NCBI GenBank assembly: GCA_964017235.1
Contig: OZ024929.1
Location: forward strand, 20,023,464-20,087,463
DNA length: 64,000 bases
Source of the DNA: Sabellastarte sp. h YS-2021
Taxonomy: Eukaryota; Annelida; Polychaeta; Sabellida; Sabellidae
Reading direction: 5' to 3'
A program made the position numbers and the translations under genes. Positions 55,920-64,000 of this stretch are shown piece after piece (the first letter of the stretch is position 1; each line of letters begins with the position of its first letter). Under the pieces are notes generated by a model. The model was not told where the DNA came from, did not search any database, and worked only from the letters and a program-made list of their open reading frames with translations.

Positions 55920-57880
55920 GGCAAAAATTTGAAAATTCAAAATGGCCGCAATTTTTGGGAAGAGGAAAATTTTTTGAAAATTGCCAAGAGTACATTTCTT
56001 AGACACCCTGTGGGTCGAAAATTTCACCGAAATAACTCTATTTTGCACGGTTAAGGCAAATTGTGTTTTTCCATTTTTGGCAAAAATTCAAAATGGCTGC
56101 CATATGAGGAGAGGGGAAAATTTTTTGAAAATTGCCAAGAGTACATTCCTTAGATACCCTGTGGGTCGAAAATTTCAACAAAATCGCTATATCTCACACG
56201 GTTAAGGAGATAGAAGCAAATTTGTGTTTTGCCATTTTTGGCAAATATTCGAAAATTCAAAATGGCCGCCATTTTTGGGGAGGGGAAAATTTTTTGAAAA
56301 CTGCAAAGATTACATTCCTTAGATACCCTGTGGGCAAAAATTTCGACAAAATCGCTCTATCTCGCACGGTTAAGAAGCAAATTTGTGTTTTGCCATTTTT
56401 GGCAAAAAATCGAAAATTCAAAATGGCCGCCATTTTTGGGGAGGGGAAATTTTTTTGAAAATTGCAAAGATACCCTGTGGGTCGAAAATTTCAACAAAAT
56501 CGCTATATCTCACACGGTTAAGGAGATAGAAGCAAATTTGTGTTTTGCCATTTTTGGCAAATATTCGAAAATTCAAAATGGCCGCCATTTTTGGGGAGGG
56601 GAAAATTTTTTGAAAACTGCAAAGATTACATTCCTTAGATACCCTGTGGGCAAAAATTTCGACAAAATCGCTCTATCTCGCACGGTTAAGAAGCAAATTT
56701 GTGTTTTGCCATTTTTGGCAAAAAATCGAAAATTCAAAATGGCCGCCATTTTTGGGGAGGGGAAATTTTTTTGAAAATTGCAAAGATTACATTCCTTAGA
56801 TACCCTGTGGGTCGAAAATTTCAACGAAATCGCTCTATCTCGCACGGTTAAGGAGATAGAAGCAAATTTGTGTTTTGCCATTTTTGGGAAAAATTCGAAA
56901 ATTCAAAATGGCCGCCATTTTTGGGGAGGGAAAATTTTTTTGAAAACTGCAAAGATTACATTCCTTAGATACCCTGTGGGCAAAAATTTCGACAAAATCG
57001 CTCTATCTCGCACGGTTAAGAAGCAAATTTGTGTTTTGCCATTTTTGGCAAAAATTCGAAAAATCAAAATGGCCGCCATTTTTGGGGAGGGGAAAATTTT
57101 TTGAAAACTGCAAAGATTACATTCCTTAGATACCCTGTGGGTCGAAAATTTTGACGAAATCGCTCTATCTCGCACGGTTAAGGAGATAGAAGCAAATCTG
57201 TGATTTGCCATTTTTGGGAAAAATTCGAAAATTCAAAATGGCCGCCATTTTTGGAGAGGGGAAAATATTTTAAAAATTGCCAAGAGTACGATGCTCAGAT
57301 ACCCTATGGGTTGAAACTTTCGACGAAATCGCTCTATCTCGCATGGTTAAGGAGATAGAAGCAAATTTATGTTTTGCCATTTTTGGCAAATATTCGAAAA
57401 TTCAAAATGGCCGCCATTTTTGGGGAGGGGAAATTTTTTTTGAAAACTGCAAAGATTACATTCCTTAGATACCCTGTGGGCGAAAATTTGGACGAAATCG
57501 CTCTATCTTGCACGGTTAAGAAGGAAATTTGTGTTTTGCCATTTTTGGCAAAAATTCGAAAATTCAAAATGGCTGCCATTTTTGGGGAGGGGAAAATTTT
57601 TAAAAAATTGCAAAGATTACAATCATTCCTTAGATACCCTGTGGATCGAAAATTTCGACGAAATCTCCCTATCTCGCACGGTTAAGGAGATAGAAGCAAA
57701 TTTGTGTTTTGCCATTTTGGGCAAAAATTCGAAAATTCAAAATGGCCGCCATTTTTGGGGAGGGGAAAATTTTTTGAAAATTGCAAGGAGTACATTTCTT
57801 AGATACCCTGTGGGTCGAAAATTTCGACGAAATCGCTCTATCTCCGACGGTTTAGGAGATATGAGCACATTTGCCTTTTT
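55920..57880. repeat. T2b tandem array, 12 units of about 161/169 bp
   Basis: AATGGC(C/T)GCC landmarks lie at about 55943, 56094, 56263, 56424, 56579, 56740, 56909, 57070, 57239, 57408, 57570 and 57743. Spacing largely alternates between 161 and 169, the longer units containing an extra GGAGATA. A 316-bp block is duplicated almost exactly (56263/56424 to 56579/56740). The frame stays open for up to 149 codons, but this is repeat periodicity, not a gene. Confidence 0.9.
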
Positions 57881-58450
57881 CAGTATTCAAAATAGCCAAT
57901 TACTCATTTATTTAATTAATTACTCATCTATGAAGCAATTACCCCTAAAAGCAATCCCATACAAGCTATTAACCCAATGAACCTCCATATCAAATTTCAG
58001 AAAGATAGGCTTAATAGCATTCCTTAAAATGTCTGGAAACCAAAGAGCTACTCAAAAGTAGCAAAGTAGCTATTACTCAGTTAGCTATAGAGCTATCATC
58101 ACCAAAAGCAATCCCATACAAGCTATTAACCCAATAAACCTGCATGCCAAATTTGGTAAAGATCGGATAAGAACTGTTGCCTAAAATGTCTGGAAACCAA
58201 GTCGGACGCCGGTCGGCGGAAAAAGCAAAAATAATATGTCCACCCCCAGTGGGTGGACATAATTATTTACAAATTCTAAATAAAGTATAAGTTTTATTGA
58301 TGGGCGAGAATAGCATCTTTGTGCTGTTTGTGATTTCTAAAGGTTTTGCGAAGTCCAAATTTCATACGTTTGAACTAAACTTCATTTATTGGGTTGTGGA
58401 CAAGCAAAGTATTGAACATCTACAAACATCATCATAACACCAATACTTAC

Positions 58451-58544
58451 AGTGGAAAGAGTTGCCCAGTAGTCATCCTTTTGCTCCACAGCAGGCGTAT
58501 TTCCAAACCCGGTGTATTTGCCGCCTTGACTTGGTGGCAAAGTG
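58451..58544 (-). CDS. ARFGAP1: ARFGAP1 exon with the LPPSQGG(K)Y motif
   Basis: A 94-nt exon. The acceptor atttcag ends at 58545 and the donor gtaagt begins at 58450. The first base completes a GAC codon begun in the exon at 60127-60195. It then encodes TLPPSQGGKYTGFGNTPAVE followed by QKDDYWATLST. LPPSQGGKY.GFG is conserved in ArfGAP1 proteins from yeast Gcs1p to vertebrates. The end (DDYWATLST) leads into ALPS1, which continues in the next exon. Ends in phase 0. Confidence 0.96.
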
Positions 58545-59121
58545 CTGAAATAAAGAGAAAAGACACACTATTGTACCCAATTAACATGTAAAATATACAG
58601 ACAGTAAACAGTTAATGTGGTACAAGCTCTTCATAACATCAATAGTTTACACTTTCAACAAGGACTGCCGAATCTCCTAAAACCCTAGTTCCACTGTTAT
58701 GAAATAGTGTCATGACTGCTCATAATTATGCAGTCGGGGGCCTTAGTCTTGTCAGTAGAGTGATTTACCTTTTAAGAAAGGTTTATAGCATAATTGGTCT
58801 ACATATTTTAACTACACTATTTTATGCCAGGATCGCTGATGGCATTGCTACAGTGACACATCAGCAGCAGTCAGCCTGAAATATTTGCGGTCATGAATAC
58901 CTTACTGCAACTAGTTTTGGCCAATAAAAACAACATTTTTATCCCAGAAAGGATAAGAGAGTTTGTGTCCTCTGAATATGGCGGAGGCTATAAAAGTGAA
59001 AACCATATCTGAAAATACATATGGGGCTTCTTCAGAGAATGTTTTATCGCCTGAAAGATCACAATGGAAACCAGAAAGTCTTCACACATTGGTAAATGGA
59101 CACAACCAAGGGCTAATACCC

Positions 59122-59580
59122 CATTCACATTTACAGGCGGTATAACTTATGGTTATAGACATTGGGCAAAATGCCCCCGTCTTTCACCTACTGTTGGAGG
59201 TTCATACGCGAGCTTGTAACACAGTGGCGACATGTCCATTACCTTGCGCATCCAATGGAAGTTTTAAAATGTTTAAAAATTCTGCCTCTGAATTAGAAAC
59301 GGGTGGGCATCCACAGACAAATGGGAGCATACGCAGATGAATTTCTTGCTATGGTAACTGAAGATGTGGTCGGCAGTGTATATAAGGTGGTGACTTGGTC
59401 GTCTTTCCGTGTAACACGGCGGTCTTTCCATGTAACACAGCGACACAAGGCGAGTGGAGGTAAACAGATGTTTGCCACTGTGTCACAAGTTCACATACGA
59501 ACCTCGGACAGTAGTTGAAAGGACAGGGGCATTTCACCCAACCCCTATAACCATGGGTTATACTGCCTGTAGTGTGAATG
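59122..59580. mobile_element. Foldback element with CACACTACAGG ends
   Basis: The left arm from 59122 (CATTCACATTTACAGGCGGTAT) and the right arm ending 59580 (reverse complement CATTCACACTACAGGCAGTAT) align over about 115 bp. They share TGGTTATAG, AAATGCCCC.GTC and CTACTGT..GAGGTTC. The spacer is about 220 bp. An extra copy of the end motif is at 59668-59683. Related to the element at 704-1260. Confidence 0.7.
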
Positions 59581-59835
59581 ATCGGAATCTCGGAAGGTAT
59601 GTGACGTCCATGGAGACGGTTCTGCTGTAGTCTAAAACATCTAACCGCGGGACGTAGCACCTGTAGTGTGAATTTGGCATGACCAATGTACCTTGCAATG
59701 TACATATCAGTCACTCAAGCAGATACAGGTGAAAAGGCTTGGTTATATGAAGAAATATGTTATAAGGAAATATGTTATTAGGAAGGCAGGATAAAAATTT
59801 AAGATGCCATTCATTTCATAACATAAGAAGCATTA

Positions 59836-60042
59836 GAGTAAGAAATCTAAAATTTGCCACCTCTAAAACCTTAGTTAATTTTATGAAGAAAATGATGTTT
59901 TTGTCCAAAAATTGGTATTTTTCAGTTCAAAAAGCCTTAATTTACTATACAGTTAACAAATCTCACCACAATTCATTTATTTTATTAGTATTTTCACATG
60001 TGGCGAATTTCAGACATGTGGCGAATTTTAGATTTCTTACTC
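59836..60042. mobile_element. TA-flanked MITE, copy 2
   Basis: Ends GAGTAAGAAATCTAAAATT / AATTTTAGATTTCTTACTC, TA on both sides (59834-59835, 60043-60044). Opposite orientation to 52618-52842 and nearly identical in the core. It lies 84 bp from the donor of the exon at 60127-60195. Confidence 0.85.
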
Positions 60043-60126
60043 TACATCTGAAATTTCGTCAAATTGTTTCCATGATTCATGAAATGATGGTATAAAATCT
60101 GTAAATAACAAAAGACACAGACTTAC

Positions 60127-60195
60127 TCAGATTTGTTTGCATTTTCCATCTGTCTTCTTTTAAAGAATTCCTCCTTCTGGTCATAAATGTCTTCC
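60127..60195 (-). CDS. ARFGAP1: ARFGAP1 exon with FFKRRQMENANKS
   Basis: A 69-nt exon. The acceptor tattcag ends at 60196 and the donor gtaagt begins at 60126. The first base completes an AAG codon from the exon at 61574-61779. It encodes EDIYDQKEEFFKRRQMENAN + KS, and its last two bases (GA) pair with C of the next exon to give Asp. K..FF.RRQ.ENA.. followed by LPPSQGGKY is the ArfGAP1 signature between the linker and ALPS1. Confidence 0.95.
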
Positions 60196-61573
60196 CTGAA
60201 TATACAAGCATGGAAGTAAATATAGAGTTACAGAGCCAAATGATTAGTCCTATGCCATACACATTACATAAGTGTCTGTTTAAAATGAACATGTAGTGCA
60301 AAAGCGGAAAACTTTATTGCACTAGTTTTTCCTCCAGTTTTCACCACAATTTATACCAGAAATGGTAAAATTTAGTACATGATAGATGCCAACACTTACG
60401 AAACAACCACAAACTTGCCAGACTGAATTATAACGGAAAATCTTCAACACTAGATTGACAAATAAAACAATAAATTGAAGTAAATAACCAACTTCAGGTT
60501 AATGATAATTTGGGATATATCATGATTAGTCAACCAAGAAAATCAAGGACGATTTCTAACATTAATTATTTGACTTTCTCATATTTTACAATTATGATGA
60601 CAATTAGTGGAAGAACTTCAGTTAAAAAATTGTTAAAAGCTGCAAAAATTTTGAGAGTTTTTCTTAAAGCATATTGGATAGAGTAGCATTTTTCTTAAAT
60701 AGAAACCAGGTCTTTGAAACAAACAATATCCAACACTTTTCGCCATTGTCACTAATATGATAAAAACTTATTTGACAGTGTTTATTTTTTAGGATGTGAG
60801 CTATTAAACCAAATTAAAAGGTTCAATTGTTTTTATGAAATACCAGTCTTTTAAAACGCCAAAATATGGACAGTTTCAATTCCCAAATGTTACATATTCT
60901 TTGCAGTTGGCTATTTCTACTTAACATAATGAAAATTGGAATACTGGCTTACATCACTACACCTTTAAAAGTATAAGTTAAAATCAGCATATTTCCAGAT
61001 GGAAACAGTCCATAACAGTCTAGTACTGTTGAAATTGCAAGAATTAGAACAATACTTCAACTAGTGGTGGCATCGTTTACAAAAATCAAAACCGATTACC
61101 GGGGCTTTGAACAAGACATCTGGTATTTCATACGCTTGTTACTTTCCAGTTAAAATTAGTCGCAGGTATACATGAGGCAGAGCTTGCAAATACAAATTGC
61201 TTTTGCGAGATATTATCAAGTACATAAATATGATTTTTGCTCAATATAAAGAAAAAAATGTGTCTTCTTTCACAAAATATGTATAATTTCTGTCATCTTC
61301 ATGAAGTATCAGCCATTAGAAAGCCTAAAATAATGATGTTTTCCATAACCAGTTCCCAAATAGTCTTGGCAAATTTGGTTACTTCTACCAATACTAAACT
61401 ATTACCATATTCCTGAATACCGTTAACAACACTAACTTCAATTTAACCGAGATTTCCATATAACATGGTACACTTAAATTGTCACTGGTTAAAAGAAAAT
61501 TCTACTTCACAGCAATCTGCTCTAAAGAAATTTAAAAATACAATTAGCCATAAAAAAAATCACAGCATCTCAC
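60196..61573 (-). other. ARFGAP1: ARFGAP1 intron, nothing else recognised
   Basis: An AT-rich intron of 1378 bp without identifiable repeats. Confidence 0.6.
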
Positions 61574-61779
61574 TTAGACATCCCAAAAGCATCCTCCATG
61601 CTGCTGTTGTTTGCCGAGTAACTTGCACTGTTATGCATGCCTCCACCTCCTCCAGCAGCATCAAGCCGGGGGTAACTCCTGGAAGAACTTAGTCCCCCTG
61701 AACCTACACTGCTCGACACATAGTTCTTGGCAGAGGACGTTTCAATGGACCAAGGCTTGCCCTGTGCCTCTGTGCTGAT
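61574..61779 (-). CDS. ARFGAP1: ARFGAP1 exon after the ArfGAP domain (Ser/Gly-rich linker)
   Basis: A 206-nt exon, 68 codons plus two bases. The acceptor cccacag ends at 61780 and the donor gtgaga begins at 61573. It starts ISTEAQGKPWSIETSSAKNY, equivalent to vertebrate VVALAEGREWSLESSPAQNW, which directly follows the GAP domain. The rest is low complexity: Ser-rich, a run of five Gly, then NNSSMEDAFGMS. The linker is probably disordered and is poorly conserved in the family. Confidence 0.95.
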
Positions 61780-62587
61780 CTGTGGGTTGAACAAGAAAAA
61801 AAAAAGAATGTAAAAGAAGATAGATGCTGGAGTATCTGTGGGACCACCAAAAAGATATCATTTATTCTTCTTCAACAGGTTTTGACAAAATGGACAAAAA
61901 GGCGTTCTGAAAACTTTATATAAAATGTAACACAAATGTTTCAAAAATTTATGAAAAAAGACTATGCAAGACCCATGTATGTAACTCTACATGATTGCAG
62001 GAAAATCCCTTGTGGATGTGGGGATAAAATAGCCAAAAATTGCTAAATTGTTTGGAAAAAAAAGTGAAATAGATAATATATTTATAGAAATCAGAAATTC
62101 TACCAAAATACCAGATAAAACTTCATACTTTCTTTAGATTGATGGTTTGTTTCTTAAAAAATGTTTAGTGTTCCCACTATTACATGTGCTGGCAATTGAT
62201 ATTCCAGTTGTAATGTGTTGTCACAATATTCCACTAGAATGGTCTCTGTACTAAGATACTGGTACCATCAACTATTTTCAAGAGTCCATTGCTACTGCCT
62301 TACTTTGAGTTTTGCATTATATCTCTTACTGCTTGTATACTACCTCCCTTATCTTTGCACAGGACATGACACATGATGTACTTCTATGGTCTACACATTA
62401 CTGCATATGTGAAGATTGTGAATACTAGTAGTGACTCCCCTGATCCCAGTACACAGCACCATACCTGGTGTACTTCTAGCCAGGTACTTTTAGATCTGAA
62501 TACCGCCCACTGTACACCTGTACAGTGTAGCACACCTGGTGTTCTTCTAACTGGATACTTTTCGATTTGAATACTGACCAGACTTGT

Positions 62588-62716
62588 AAACAAAGTAATA
62601 GAAAAGTAATAGATTGGAGTCAACTTCGATGTAATAGTAATAGATTGAAATTTTTCAAATGTAATAGTAATAGATTGAAATTCTATCTATTACTTTCTAT
62701 TATTTTTCTATTACAA
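62588..62716. repeat. Short inverted repeat with internal 29-bp duplication
   Basis: GTAATAGAAAAGTAATAGAT at the left is mirrored by CTATTACTTTCTATTA...TATTAC at the right. Inside are two copies of TGTAATAGTAATAGATTGAA. Possibly a very short MITE. Confidence 0.5.
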
Positions 62717-62770
62717 TTTACCCTTTGCTATTTTTCAGAAGGAGGTTGTAGAAAAATGATCACTTAACAT

Positions 62771-63266
62771 TAGGGATGGGTCGGTATGAAAAATATGTAG
62801 ATCGGGATGTCGCCAATGCAAAACCGTACCGAATTCGGGACTCCGCGTTTTAGTTCACCCCAAACAAACATGGACGTTTCCTCAACGACATCGCAATAAA
62901 AGCTCATAAATGCACAAAATATGTGATAAAAACGTATAATGTCTTCATATTTCTGGTTTCTTTCCAATATTTTAAGTTTTCCTTTATTTATATGAGTTGA
63001 CAAGCGAAATTGAGGTTATAAAGTGTCGTAACCAAAACATGGCAGTTCTGCTCAACGTATCGCTTAGCACTATAAAAGTCTGTAAATGGACGAAAATATG
63101 GGAAAAAAGCTTATAATTTCTTCAGATTTTGGGTATGTTTCTGATATTTTAACTCTTCCTTCCATTATATATGCTGACAAGCGAAGTGGCGGTTGTAAAA
63201 TCTCATCACGGTATTTCAATAAAATGCTCTCGACACCGAGATACCGGACCTACCGACCCATCCCTA
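62771..63266. mobile_element. hAT-type MITE (496 bp) with perfect 8-bp duplication
   Basis: Perfect 16-bp terminal inverted repeats TAGGGATGGGTCGGTA are flanked by the octamer CTTAACAT at 62763-62770 and 63267-63274. Diagnostic of hAT insertion. Two internal segments with AAACATGG.CGTT-type starts and TTTAA.T.TTCCTT.CATTATAT repeat in diverged form. No ORF. Confidence 0.92.
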
Positions 63267-63274
63267 CTTAACAT

Positions 63275-63972
63275 GGACTTTAATTCTGTAATGAATTAGT
63301 TTTCATATAAATTAATACTTTAAATGGACTTTGATACAATAATGAATTAATTGTCATAAAATCATCACTTTAAATAAACTTCAAAACAATAATGAATTGA
63401 TTTTGTAGCACTCATAAGTCACATTCATTTTAAACTTTCATACATACACTTTTCAAATAATCTACTTGTCATCAAAGAATACTAAATATAACACACAAAT
63501 GTTAAAATAAATAACTTTGAAATATCAAGGGACCTTTAATTGTCCCTCTTTGATTGAATGTTCTAAAACAACTGTCTTTGAGGTGGTATTATTAAAGGCT
63601 TAAAGAGGCCAATTTAACCTTTGGAAGGATTAACTAAATGTTCCTGAGTAAGGAGAAACTGTGACACATGAAAGGCAATTACACAGGTCACTATTGTGTA
63701 TAATAAGGGCAGCATTGTGGCTTGTGTTAGCCGTTTCACTGATTTACATAAAATTATTACCGGAGTTACTATTTTCAAACATAAATGTCACTCTTGAATC
63801 ATTTTGAGGTGGGCTCTGCATGCAAAGAATTTGAAAGAAAGGGGTTCTTTGAATGCAGTGTTTTCTTTTGTAAATACTGCTCATCAAGTATTTCTCATAA
63901 TAATAAGAGTTTTCAAATCTAACAACTCATCATAAAGTGAATAAATATGAGAATATGAGTATTACTGACCAC
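63275..63972 (-). other. ARFGAP1: ARFGAP1 intron, nothing else recognised
   Basis: AT-rich sequence. Short phrases such as AATAATGAATTA.TT repeat a few times near 63280-63400. Confidence 0.5.
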
Positions 63973-64000
63973 CTTATACCTGTACAGAGCAGTACACTTG
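63973..64000 (-). CDS. ARFGAP1: ARFGAP1 exon, end of the ArfGAP domain (partial)
   Basis: Partial exon cut by the window edge. The minus strand from 63999 reads KCTALYRYK, matching the end of the ArfGAP domain (...AALFRDK in vertebrates). It joins in phase 0 to ISTEAQGKPW of the next exon. The donor is either gtggtc directly after AAG (fits the family's spacing to the conserved Trp) or gtcagt one codon later. The Asp usually seen before the final Lys is Tyr here. The zinc finger and catalytic Arg of the GAP domain are outside the window. Confidence 0.75.

Larger units (their letters stand above)
55385..58262 (+). mobile_element. Satellite-bearing element in ARFGAP1 intron (T2b array plus tail)
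   Basis: A T2-type tandem array (about 55390-57880, interrupted by the MITE at 55442-55881) passes into a non-repetitive tail (57880-58200), in which a segment with AAAGCAATCCCATACAAGCT occurs twice. A GC-rich GACGCCGGTCGGCGG stretch and a perfect 11-bp hairpin at 58235-58261 close it: TATGTCCACCC / GGGTGGACATA, loop CCAGT, then ATTATT. The layout matches the other satellite-plus-hairpin elements. The Helitron-like call is inference; the 5' boundary is not defined. Confidence 0.6.

Noticed and set aside
56132..57980. Long open frames (up to 149 codons) across the T2b array, and similar frames at 40705-42118
   Set aside because: They repeat the same translated phrase unit after unit, exist on both strands, and follow the satellite period. 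No domain, no consistent start and no coding signature.

Overview
The window is eukaryotic genomic DNA: AT-rich, with short exons bounded by GT-AG splice sites and separated by long introns full of repeats. I recognise one host gene, an ARFGAP1 orthologue (ADP-ribosylation factor GTPase-activating protein 1), on the minus strand and running through the whole window. Seven exons are visible, from the last residues of the ArfGAP domain (63973-64000, cut by the window edge) through 61574-61779, 60127-60195, 58451-58544, 54348-54404 and 52865-52930 to 299-358. Their reading phases agree at every junction. The intron between the last two exons is about 52.5 kb and makes up most of the window. The repeat types (tRNA-derived and 5S-derived SINEs, a Jockey-like LINE, many short inverted-repeat elements, tandem repeats of 130-170 bp carried in Helitron-like elements) suggest a marine invertebrate, most likely a lophotrochozoan such as a bivalve mollusc. 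The species is not determinable from what I can see. Region by region: 0.1-12 kb holds a Helitron-like end, exon 299-358, two SINE types, several short terminal-inverted-repeat elements and a foldback element. 12.5-23.6 kb holds two clusters of a 350-bp tandem repeat flanking a nested pair of LINEs. The inner LINE (14432-20001) is full length with two intact ORFs and a perfect 22-bp target-site duplication, and it sits in the 3' UTR of an older minus-strand LINE. 27.5-43.5 kb is a satellite-rich block built from four tandem families (T1 about 133 bp, T2 169 bp, T3 155 bp, T4 148 bp). Two related composite elements (29988-32719 and 38374-42453) carry the same T2-T1-T2 order with different copy numbers. 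44-52 kb holds more short elements, a 31-bp minisatellite and a small fossil of LINE coding sequence. 52.6-64 kb has most of the exons, interleaved with MITEs and a second T2-type array (about 55.9-57.9 kb) that ends in a perfect hairpin. Only ARFGAP1 looks like a working host gene; the LINE ORFs are the only other intact coding sequences. The ARFGAP1 exons cover the end of the catalytic domain, a Ser/Gly-rich linker, the conserved LPPSQGG segment and the amphipathic ALPS membrane-curvature-sensing segments. The most striking novelty is the mobile-element architecture: satellite arrays apparently travelling inside Helitron-like elements and changing copy number there, plus a putatively active LINE with an unusual 3' end.
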